Positions 1 through 5,934 of a stretch of 41,783 bases of DNA are shown one piece after another. Numbering within the stretch: the stretch's first letter is position 1; the number at the start of each line of letters is the position of its first letter. Location of the stretch: assembly GCA_021202515.1 (NCBI GenBank), contig JAJQCW010000024.1:1-41783 (forward strand), written 5' to 3'. Below the pieces are notes generated by a model, which was not told the origin of the DNA, ran no database searches, and saw only the letters and a list, made by a program, of their open reading frames with translations. This DNA comes from Clostridiales bacterium (lineage in GTDB: Bacteria > Bacillota > Clostridia > Oscillospirales > Oscillospiraceae). The position numbers and the translations under genes are program-made.

Positions 1-31
1 CAAATAAAGTTATGTTTAAAGAGCGGATGAG

Positions 32-100
32 GCTTTAGAAAAACTGTCACACCCGCTTTATAAAAACTGTCACCCCCGCTTTAGAAAAACTGTCACCCCC
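32..100. repeat. Three tandem copies of a 23-bp repeat
   Basis: Three direct copies with a strict 23-bp period begin at 32, 55 and 78. Each carries GCTTTA followed by AAAAACTGTCAC and a C-rich end. There are no unique spacers, so this is not a CRISPR array. Multiple short repeats of this kind occur at the ends of some insertion sequences (the IS21 family, for example) and as iterons. No transposase or replication gene is in view, so the role is unknown. It may be the edge of a mobile element that continues to the left of the window. Confidence 0.7.
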
Positions 101-258
101 CTAGTAAAATAATCTTCAAATTATTTTGCGTTGCAACATGGACTTTTAAGGCGGACAACGTGGCGATTTTCGTTGAAATATCAGCGTTTTCTTTTGCCGA
201 TAAAAAGTAGACTTGCGACCACAAAACAGGTAGATTTTTGGCGGGCATTTTTCCCTAC

Positions 259-279
259 AGAGTATCTACAAGATACTCT
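259..279. repeat. Perfect 9-bp palindrome with 3-nt loop in gene-free DNA
   Basis: AGAGTATCT (259-267) and AGATACTCT (271-279) are perfect inverted arms separated by ACA. A second GC-rich inverted repeat follows directly (GGCCCGC at 287-293, GCGGGCC at 305-311). No convincing gene lies between 1 and 506: the open frames there overlap each other on both strands and run into the tRNA terminator. The palindrome could be a protein-binding site or part of an oriT or att region of a mobile element. That is inference only. Confidence 0.5.
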
Positions 280-445
280 ACCCGGCGGCCCGCCCCGTTT
301 GACAGCGGGCCGGGCGGAAAAGAGAACGGGCGGAGCCTCCGCGTGGGGGTTCCGCTCGTTTTTGTTCTTTTTCGGTTGGGAGCTGGTAAGGGAAAAAATA
401 AGGGAAACAAACGGAGGGCGGTTTTGACTTGCAAACATTTACAGT

Positions 446-503
446 CAAAAAACCGCAAAAAGAACCCCGCTCGAAAGTATTTTGCAACCTTCGAGCGGGG
501 TTC
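446..503 (-). terminator. Intrinsic terminator of tRNA-Gln
   Basis: A perfect 14-bp stem (462-475 with 490-503, arms starting GAACCCCGC) is followed on the minus strand by a T-rich tract (461 down to 446). It lies 4 nt beyond the CCA end of the tRNA, so it should end the tRNA transcript. Confidence 0.85.
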
Positions 504-506
504 ATC

Positions 507-580
507 TGGCAGCGGGAGAAGGATTCGAACCCTCACATACAGAGTCAGAGTCTGCTGTGCTACCCTTACACAATCCCGCT
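507..580 (-). tRNA. tRNA-Gln (anticodon CTG)
   Basis: The minus strand folds as a 74-nt cloverleaf. The acceptor stem is AGCGGGA (580-574) with TCCCGCT (517-511). The D stem is GTGT/GCAC. The anticodon stem is GCAGA/TCTGT with loop CTCTGAC, giving anticodon CTG, which reads CAG. The T arm contains GGTTCGAATCC. The 3' CCA is encoded (507-509). It has its own promoter and terminator. The glutaminyl-tRNA synthetase gene lies about 2.8 kb away, consistent with direct charging of this tRNA. Confidence 0.95.
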
Positions 581-623
581 AGAGCTTGTTGACTGCTGAC
601 CGCTCAACTCATCAACAAATGCT

Positions 624-652
624 ATTATACTCATGACCCCGGCGGTTGTCAA
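624..652 (-). promoter_or_regulatory. Promoter of tRNA-Gln
   Basis: On the minus strand a consensus -35 TTGACA (652-647) is followed by a 17-bp spacer and a consensus -10 TATAAT (629-624). The start point would be about 35-40 nt upstream of the mature tRNA 5' end. Confidence 0.85.
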
Positions 653-698
653 GCGTTTTTTTCGCCCAAAACAACTTTTTTTCTGGCCCGGTCCGGCC

Positions 699-2078
699 TC
701 AGTCCTGTTCGGCGGCCAGCCGCTCCGCCACCTGGTAAATGGGGCCAGCGCCCACAGTCAAAATCAGGTCGCCGGGCTGGGCCAGCTCCTTGAGCCGCCG
801 CTCCACGTCGTCGAAGGTGGGGCAATACTCCCCGTGGGGGATCTTGCTGGCCAGGTCTTTGGAGGAAATACCCAGGGTGTCGGTCTCCCGCGCTGCGTAG
901 ACCTCCGTCAGCAGAGTGATGTCCGCGTTGCTCAGCTCCTGGACAAAGTCCGGGAAGAACGCCTTCGTGCGGGTGTAGGTGTGGGGCTGGAAGGCGCAGA
1001 TGACCCGGTCATAGCCCAGGGTCTTGGCGGTCTCCAGCAGCATGTGCAGTTCACCGGGGTGGTGGGCGTAGTCGTCGTAGATTTTGGCCCCGTGGTATTC
1101 GCCCTTGTACTCAAAGCGGCGCTCCGCCCCGTGGTACTGGTTTAGCCCCTGGGAGATGGCGGTGGGGGGCACCCCCATGGCAAGGGCGGCGGCGGCAGCA
1201 GCCAGGGCGTTTTTCACGTTGTGCAGGCCGGGAACGCTCAACTCCACCCGCCCCGCCTTTTTGCCGTTCTGCATCAGATCGAAGCTGGCCACGCCCCGGT
1301 TCCAGGCCAGAGCGCTGCAATAGAAGTCCGCGTAGCTGTCAAGCCCGTAGGTCTGGATGGTACGGTTCAGCCCGTCCAGGGTGTCCATGGTGTTGCGGTC
1401 GTCGGCGTTGGCGATGATGATCCCGTCCTCCGGCACAAGACTGGCGAAGTTGCGGAAGGAGTGCTCGATGTCGGTCAGGTCCTTGAAGAAGTCCAGGTGG
1501 TCGGCCTCGATGTCCAAAATCACCGCGATGGTGGGCCGGAAAGACAGGAAGGAGTTGCAGTATTCGCAGCTCTCCAGAATGATGGTGTCCCCCTCCCCGA
1601 CCCTGTAGCCGCTGCCCAGCAGGGGCAGGTTGCCGCCGATCATTACGGTGGGGTCCAGCCCCGCCGCCATCAGGATGTGGGTACACATGGAGGTGGTGGT
1701 GGTCTTGCCGTGGGTGCCGGAGACGCAGAGGGCGTGCTTGTAGTCCTGCATCAGCGCCCCCCAGCCCTGGGACCGCTCAAAGACGGGGATGCCCTTGGCT
1801 CTGGCGGCGGCGATCTCCGGGTTGTCATCGTGGACGGCAGCGGTGCGGATGACCACCTCGGCGCCCTCCACATTCTCCGGGTGGTGACCCATGTAGACGG
1901 TGACGCCCTCGGCCTTGAGCTTGCGGACGTTGTCGCTCTCTCTGGCGTCGCTGCCGGTGATGATGATGCCGTTGCCCCGCAGCACCTGGGCCAGAGGGAA
2001 CATGGAAACGCCGCCGATGCCCACCAGATGGACCCGACGCCCAGGGGTGAGCAGGGCTTTCAGTTCATTTACGGTCAT
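699..2078 (-). CDS. murC: UDP-N-acetylmuramate--L-alanine ligase
   Basis: MurC adds L-alanine to UDP-MurNAc using ATP, the first amino acid ligation of peptidoglycan precursor synthesis in the cytoplasm. The 459-aa product has the N-terminal nucleotide motif GIGG (residues 20-23) and the Mur-ligase P-loop GTHGKTTTT (121-129). It also has the C-terminal signatures QPHTYTRT and DDYAHHP that are typical of MurC rather than MurD/E/F. The N-terminal loop reads GIGGVSMFPLA, where most MurC proteins have G-M-S after GIGG, a variation within the family. Start chosen at ATG 2078, which has GGAGG about 10 nt upstream; an upstream in-frame start at 2123 lacks a site and would run into an inverted-repeat element. 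It is monocistronic as far as seen, with its own promoter at 2256-2284. Confidence 0.95.
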   Translation of the reverse strand: MTVNELKALLTPGRRVHLVGIGGVSMFPLAQVLRGNGIIITGSDARESDNVRKLKAEGVTVYMGHHPENVEGAEVVIRTAAVHDDNPEIAAARAKGIPVFERSQGWGALMQDYKHALCVSGTHGKTTTTSMCTHILMAAGLDPTVMIGGNLPLLGSGYRVGEGDTIILESCEYCNSFLSFRPTIAVILDIEADHLDFFKDLTDIEHSFRNFASLVPEDGIIIANADDRNTMDTLDGLNRTIQTYGLDSYADFYCSALAWNRGVASFDLMQNGKKAGRVELSVPGLHNVKNALAAAAAALAMGVPPTAISQGLNQYHGAERRFEYKGEYHGAKIYDDYAHHPGELHMLLETAKTLGYDRVICAFQPHTYTRTKAFFPDFVQELSNADITLLTEVYAARETDTLGISSKDLASKIPHGEYCPTFDDVERRLKELAQPGDLILTVGAGPIYQVAERLAAEQD

Positions 2079-2104
2079 AATAACCGGCCTCCAGTCGTTC
2101 AATG

Positions 2105-2226
2105 TGCAATTAGCAATTTGCAATTATGGTGAAAACCTGACTCTCTCCTTCGCCTTGCGGCGAGGGTTTCTGGAATGTTCTCCGGTCATACACCTGAGAT
2201 TGAGAAACCATCCATTGCTAATTGCA
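2105..2226. repeat. MITE-like inverted-repeat element in murC leader
   Basis: TGCAATTAGCAAT (2105-2117) and its perfect reverse complement (2214-2226) bound a 122-bp segment with a small GC-rich hairpin inside (CCTTGCGGCGAGG). There is no coding capacity. It lies between the murC promoter and start codon, so it should be transcribed into the murC 5' leader, where the ends can pair as a long stem. A shorter related sequence (TGTGCAATTA) occurs at 40888, upstream of another repeat. Confidence 0.6.
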
Positions 2227-2255
2227 AAACTTAGTAATAGGTACAATCATAGTTT

Positions 2256-2284
2256 ATTATAGTTCATCTCCATCTGCTTGACAA
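2256..2284 (-). promoter_or_regulatory. murC promoter
   Basis: Minus-strand -35 TTGTCA (2284-2279), 17-bp spacer, -10 TATAAT (2261-2256). This gives a murC leader of about 170 nt that includes the inverted-repeat element. Confidence 0.75.
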
Positions 2285-2400
2285 GGGAAAAATGCTGAAA
2301 TTTGACTGCGGCGGCAGGGTACTTGTCAGCAAAGGTTGCCTGTCGTCGTTGGCGGCCCATTTTTTGCGGAAGGATTTTTGCCGCCCGGATGAAAAAAAGA

Positions 2401-2429
2401 TAGACATCGACGGGATTCTCAGGTAAAAT
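2401..2429 (+). promoter_or_regulatory. Promoter of the EIIA gene
   Basis: TAGACA (2401-2406), 17-bp spacer, TAAAAT (2424-2429), followed by the ribosome binding site AAGGAG (2449-2454) and the ATG at 2464. Confidence 0.65.
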
Positions 2430-2463
2430 AGAGTTAGTATCTCTTTATAAGGAGCGATTTACT

Positions 2464-2967
2464 ATGGGATTATTCGATCTTTTTAAGAAACAGGATGACA
2501 AATCCTCCGCCCTGTCCTGCATGCTGGCCGCCGACGCCAAGGGTACGGCGCTGGCTATGGACGCCGTGCCCGACCCGGCCTTCTCCGGCGGAGCTATGGG
2601 CCAGTGCTGCGGCATCGACCCCACCGAGGGCAAGGTCTACGCCCCCGCCGACGCCACCATCACCCAGCTCCACTCCTCCTTCCACGCCATCAGCATGACC
2701 ACCTCCGCCGGGGTCGATTTGCTCATCCACATCGGCGTGGACACCTACGAGATGAACGGCGACGGCTTCGCCGCCAGCGTCCGGGAGGGCGACAAGGTCA
2801 AGAAGGGCCAACTGTTGCTGACTATGGACCTGGACAAAATCAAGGCCGCCGGGCACTCCGCCGTGGTCATCACCGCCGTCACCAACAGCGGAGAGCTGGC
2901 CGGTGTGGAGCTGGTGGCCTCCGGGGCCGTGGAGCCGGGACAGGATTTGTTGAAGGTGACTGCATAA
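2464..2967 (+). CDS. PTS glucose-type EIIA protein
   Basis: This 167-aa cytoplasmic protein belongs to the EIIA-Glc (Crr-like) family of the phosphotransferase system. It carries phosphate from HPr to a sugar-specific EIIB/EIIC. The family core is clear: H74 in FHAISM and the phosphorylated H89 in LLIHIGVDT, with the downstream TYEMNGDGF segment and a GDKVKKGQ turn. The first ~50 residues are a family-atypical lead-in containing Cys. No EIIB, EIIC or HPr gene is adjacent, so it probably serves permeases encoded elsewhere. The gene is monocistronic, with its own promoter and a hairpin-type intergenic repeat downstream. Confidence 0.9.
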   Translation: MGLFDLFKKQDDKSSALSCMLAADAKGTALAMDAVPDPAFSGGAMGQCCGIDPTEGKVYAPADATITQLHSSFHAISMTTSAGVDLLIHIGVDTYEMNGDGFAASVREGDKVKKGQLLLTMDLDKIKAAGHSAVVITAVTNSGELAGVELVASGAVEPGQDLLKVTA

Positions 2968-3005
2968 TAGTGTTTTCTGGCTATCCTTTTTAAGTACCAT
3001 GTGCT

Positions 3006-3112
3006 GAAAACCCCTCCGCCACCGCCTAAAGGCGGCGGCCCTCCTCCGCCGTCAAGCGGCACTTCCGCTGCGCTCCCTGCCCTTTCAGGGGAGGCAAGAG
3101 GAGTGGGCAGTT
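3006..3112 (+). repeat. Modular hairpin repeat, copy 1
   Basis: Starts GAAAACCCCTCCGCC and ends near GTGGGCAGTT. Inside are the hairpins CCGCC-TAAA-GGCGG, a GCCG/CGGC module around GTCAAG, and CCCTTTCAGGGG. The same modules recur at 7309, 10127, 23609, 37243, 40902 and 41725. It is non-coding and lies between the EIIA gene and glnS. Confidence 0.85.
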
Positions 3113-3262
3113 ACAAGACGCCTGCGCTTTGCAGAAAAGCTGCGCAATGTCTGGAAAAAGATGACCACACATCAAGTCCTATCCCTTTTCGCCGTATTTC
3201 ACAATTTTCCGCCGGGAGCAGCCGTTTCTTCTCCAATTTTTCACAACTTTTGGGGGGTATAC

Positions 3263-3290
3263 TTGCTTTTTGGCACAGCCGGGATATAAT
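3263..3290 (+). promoter_or_regulatory. glnS promoter
   Basis: TTGCTT (3263-3268), 16-bp spacer, perfect TATAAT (3285-3290). No T-box signature was seen in the roughly 90-nt leader. Confidence 0.65.
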
Positions 3291-3385
3291 AAAAGCATCG
3301 AATTGGCGGACAGCGCGGGCGGTCTCTCCCCTGCCCGTTGCCGTCCTCCCCTATTTGTCACTAAAGAAACCGAGGAGTGATCCCC

Positions 3386-5077
3386 ATGTCTGAACAAAAA
3401 AAACCCAGCATGGCCCAGAACTTTATCCACGACTTCATCGACGAGGACATCGCCGAGAATGGCCGTTACGCCGGTATGACCGTCCACACCCGGTTCCCGC
3501 CGGAGCCAAACGGCTACCTGCACATCGGTCACGCCAAGGCCATCTACGTGGACTTTGGCACCGCCGAGAAGTACGGCGGCCTGTGCAACCTGCGGATGGA
3601 CGACACCAACCCCACCAAAGAGGACACGGAGTACGTGGACGCCATCCAGGAGGACATCCACTGGCTGGGGTACGACTGGGGTGACCGGTTTTACTACGCT
3701 TCCGACTACTTTGACCAGATGTACGAGTACGCCGTGGAGCTGATCCGCGCCGGGAAAGCCTACGTCTGCCAGCTCTCCGCCGAGGAGATGAGCGCCAACC
3801 GGGGCGACGTGAACACCCCCGCCGTCAGCCCTTACCGGGACCGGCCCATCGAGGAAAGTCTGGACCTGTTCCAGCGGATGAAAAACGGCGAGTTCCCCGA
3901 CGGGGCCATGACCCTCCGGGCCAAAATCGACCTGGCCAGCGGCAACTTCAACCTGCGGGACCCGGCTATCTACCGCATCAAGCACCAGAGCCACCACCGC
4001 ACCGGCGACAAGTGGTGCATCTACCCCATGTATGACTTCGCCCACCCCATCGAGGACGCCATCGAGGGCATCACCCACTCCCTCTGTACCCTGGAGTTTG
4101 AAGATCACCGGCCTTTGTACGACTGGGTCATCGACAACATCTCCGCCCCCGCCAAGCCCCGGCAGATCGAGTTCGCCCGGCTGGGCATCGACCACACGGT
4201 CATGTCCAAGCGCAAACTCCGCCAACTGGTGGAGGAGCACTATGTCTCTGGGTGGGACGACCCCCGTATGCCCACCATCTGCGGCCTACGCCGCCGGGGA
4301 TACACCCCCGCCGCCATTCGCAACTTCTCCGAGCAAATTGGCGTAGCAAAAGCCGCCTCCACCGTCGAGTTCTCCTTCCTGGAGTACTGCCTGCGCAGCG
4401 ATTTGGATGACACCGCCCCCCGCGTCATGGCAGTGCTGCGGCCCGTCCCCCTGACCATCATCAACTACCCGGAGGGCCAGAGCGAGACGTTTGAAATCGA
4501 GAATCATCCCAAGCACCCGGAGATGGGCACCCACACCGTCACCTTCTCCCGCCACCTCTACATCGAGGCAGAGGACTTTATGGAGGTGCCGGTGCGCAAG
4601 TACAAGCGCCTGTCCCCAGGCTGCAGCATGGAGTGCCGCCTGAAAGGGGCCTATATCGTCAAATGTGCCGGATGCGTCAAGGACGCCGACGGCAACGTTG
4701 TCGAGGTGCTGGCGGAGTACGACCCCAACTCCAGAGGCGGCGACCCCGCCGACGGGCGCAAAATCAAGGGCGCTGCCATCCACTGGGTAGACGCCGCCAC
4801 CGCCGCCGACGCGGAGGTGCGGCTGTACGACGACCTCTTCACTGACCCCAGCCCCGACGCCGCCGGGAAGGACTTCCTGGCCGCGCTGAATCCCCACTCT
4901 CTGGAGGTGCTGACCGGCTGCAAGCTGGAGGCGTCTCTGGCCGACGCTACCGCCCCAGCCTCCTTCCAGTTCATGCGGACGGGCTACTTCTGCGTGGACA
5001 ATAAGGACAGCAAGCCCGGCGCGCTGGTGTTTAACCGGTCCGTGTCGCTGAAGGATTCGTTCAAGCCCAAGAAGTGA
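3386..5077 (+). CDS. glnS: Glutaminyl-tRNA synthetase
   Basis: GlnRS charges tRNA-Gln directly with glutamine using ATP. The 563-aa product is a class I synthetase with PPEPNGYLHIGHAKAI near the N-terminus (HIGH at residues 46-49), the RMDDTNP motif that marks GlnRS/GluRS, and a KMSKS-type loop VMSKRK (272-277). A full C-terminal anticodon-binding beta-barrel follows, so this is GlnRS rather than a discriminating GluRS. Start taken at ATG 3386, with GAGGAG 8 nt upstream; an in-frame GTG at 3377 overlaps that site. Many Firmicutes make Gln-tRNA only by the GatCAB amidation route, so a GlnRS gene is notable. A strong terminator follows. Confidence 0.95.
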   Translation: MSEQKKPSMAQNFIHDFIDEDIAENGRYAGMTVHTRFPPEPNGYLHIGHAKAIYVDFGTAEKYGGLCNLRMDDTNPTKEDTEYVDAIQEDIHWLGYDWGDRFYYASDYFDQMYEYAVELIRAGKAYVCQLSAEEMSANRGDVNTPAVSPYRDRPIEESLDLFQRMKNGEFPDGAMTLRAKIDLASGNFNLRDPAIYRIKHQSHHRTGDKWCIYPMYDFAHPIEDAIEGITHSLCTLEFEDHRPLYDWVIDNISAPAKPRQIEFARLGIDHTVMSKRKLRQLVEEHYVSGWDDPRMPTICGLRRRGYTPAAIRNFSEQIGVAKAASTVEFSFLEYCLRSDLDDTAPRVMAVLRPVPLTIINYPEGQSETFEIENHPKHPEMGTHTVTFSRHLYIEAEDFMEVPVRKYKRLSPGCSMECRLKGAYIVKCAGCVKDADGNVVEVLAEYDPNSRGGDPADGRKIKGAAIHWVDAATAADAEVRLYDDLFTDPSPDAAGKDFLAALNPHSLEVLTGCKLEASLADATAPASFQFMRTGYFCVDNKDSKPGALVFNRSVSLKDSFKPKK

Positions 5078-5129
5078 GAAAAAGCCTCTCTTTGCCCCGG
5101 TTTTAGGGTGCATATCAGAAAATAGCAAA

Positions 5130-5166
5130 CGGCAGACAGGGTTTTCTCTGTCTGCCGCTGTTTTTT
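5130..5166 (+). terminator. glnS terminator
   Basis: A perfect 10-bp stem (CGGCAGACAG 5130-5139, CTGTCTGCCG 5148-5157) is followed by CTG and six T (5161-5166). Confidence 0.9.
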
Positions 5167-5197
5167 GCAAAAATCCGCTGGTGACTCCCTGGCGGGT

Positions 5198-5581
5198 TTA
5201 GTTTTCCTTGTTGTAACGGTGCTGAATAATATAGTCGGCAAGGAAGTCTCTTTCTTCCCGGCTCAACGGCGCAAAGGGGCTTTCATGGGAATCATCCTCG
5301 TGTCCATTAAATGGGATGGGGTACGGGTCTTTTAACGGGTCAAGCCCAATTTTCTTACATAGTTCTTCGTAGGAGAATATCACAGGTTCCTTTTCCAGTT
5401 CCTTTTTGGCCTCTTCGATGGCCTGAGTGAGGGCGTTATACCACGCTTCCATGTTTTCATAACCCAACGCATAGTTGTAGGTAGGCCAGTTCTCTCCCGT
5501 CAGGTCTGTATATTCATATTGTTTCTCAATGATGTCCGGTGTTCTTTGGAGGAACTCTTTGTCCGCTTGCGTCAAAGCCAT
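5198..5581 (-). CDS. Uncharacterised small protein downstream of a tandem RNA leader
   Basis: The product is not recognised: 127 aa, acidic, rich in Glu, Tyr and Asp, with no signal peptide or membrane segment. A helical central part (about residues 42-70) contains the charged run EEAKKELEKE, and a Pro-rich segment (IPFNGH) precedes a C-terminal helix. Start chosen at ATG 5581, because AAGGGGG (5596-5590) lies 8 nt upstream; a GTG directly before it is less well placed. Its base composition is clearly more AT-rich than its neighbours, which suggests acquisition by transfer. It is monocistronic and ends about 30 nt from the glnS terminator. The leader carries a promoter, two similar structured RNA units and an intrinsic terminator just before the ribosome binding site, so expression is probably controlled by premature termination. 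The function is unknown. Confidence 0.8.
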   Translation of the reverse strand: MALTQADKEFLQRTPDIIEKQYEYTDLTGENWPTYNYALGYENMEAWYNALTQAIEEAKKELEKEPVIFSYEELCKKIGLDPLKDPYPIPFNGHEDDSHESPFAPLSREERDFLADYIIQHRYNKEN

Positions 5582-5614
5582 CACTTATACCCCCTTAAAT
5601 GAGATTTAACTGTC

Positions 5615-5651
5615 AAAAAGGAAGGAAACCGCATCGCTGCGATTCCCTCCC
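5615..5651 (-). terminator. Leader terminator (expression platform) before the orphan gene
   Basis: On the minus strand a 14-bp stem with some G-U pairs (5651-5638 with 5633-5620) is closed by a GCGA loop, a GNRA tetraloop. Five T follow (5619-5615). It lies after the two structured units and about 20 nt before the ribosome binding site of the gene at 5581. That is the position of a riboswitch or attenuator terminator. Confidence 0.85.
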
Positions 5652-5660
5652 CTCGCGGTC

Positions 5661-5753
5661 TGGTTCTTTGGCGGGTGTGCCTGCCCCCGCATCTCTTGCT
5701 AACCCCCGGAAGGAGGTGTGTGGCGACACTAAACTCTCCACCTCAAAGAACCA
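5661..5753 (-). ncRNA. Structured leader unit 2 (candidate aptamer)
   Basis: Read on the minus strand, this unit is closed by a perfect 10-bp stem (5753-5744 with 5670-5661; arm CAAAGAACC on the plus strand). Inside, in order, are GAGGTGG (5744-5738), a short hairpin GTGT/ACAC with GCCACAC (5724-5718), AGAGATGC (5696-5689) and a 5-bp hairpin GCGGG/CCCGC. The same blocks occur in the same order in unit 1 with different but still paired stem sequences. No match to a known riboswitch class was recognised. Confidence 0.75.
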
Positions 5754-5758
5754 ATCCG

Positions 5759-5855
5759 GTCATCTGGCAGGCGTGGCGTTCTCCTGCATCTCTCAGGTTT
5801 CCCTTGTCAGTACCAGCGGCGTGTGGCTGCCACGAAATTGACCACCTCAGATGAC
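5759..5855 (-). ncRNA. Structured leader unit 1 (candidate aptamer)
   Basis: Read on the minus strand, it is closed by a perfect 8-bp stem (GTCATCTG 5855-5848 with CAGATGAC 5766-5759). The blocks GAGGTGG (5848-5842), GTGG-CAG-CCAC hairpin with GCCACAC (5827-5821), AGAGATGC (5793-5786) and hairpin GCAGG/CCTGC match unit 2 in order. The closing stem and last hairpin differ from unit 2 by compensatory changes. The CCAC in the last hairpin loop could pair with GTGG of GAGGTGG as a pseudoknot, which is inference. It starts about 13 nt after the predicted transcription start. Confidence 0.75.
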
Positions 5856-5874
5856 TGATGCTATTTCTTGTGTT

Positions 5875-5903
5875 ATGATACCATACTTTTCCGTTGAAAT
5901 CAA
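5875..5903 (-). promoter_or_regulatory. Promoter of the tandem-RNA leader
   Basis: Minus-strand -35 TTGATT (5903-5898), 17-bp spacer ending in TGG (extended -10), and -10 TATCAT (5880-5875). The predicted start near 5868 gives a leader of about 285 nt before the ATG at 5581. Confidence 0.75.
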
Positions 5904-5934
5904 CCTTTACAATGCGTTCAGCGGGAACCCCCTC

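Noticed and set aside
32-100. CRISPR array
   Set aside because: The repeats are directly tandem with a 23-bp period and have no spacers; no cas gene is nearby.
131-582. Several open frames on both strands between the tandem repeats and tRNA-Gln
   Set aside because: They overlap each other, lack ribosome binding sites, have low-complexity Arg/Gly/Pro-rich products and run into the terminator or tRNA.
3291-3385. T-box leader for glnS
   Set aside because: The leader is too short and lacks the AGGGTGG-type T-box sequence and a specifier stem.
5599-5841. Plus-strand 80-codon frame through the tandem RNA units
   Set aside because: No ribosome binding site, and the region is better explained by paired stems and by promoter and terminator on the other strand.
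5615-5855. Identity as an S-box, T-box, glycine or TPP leader
   Set aside because: GAGGTGG recalls the S-box and ACCGCG recalls the T-box, but the rest of those cores is absent. The glycine and TPP conserved blocks do not match either.
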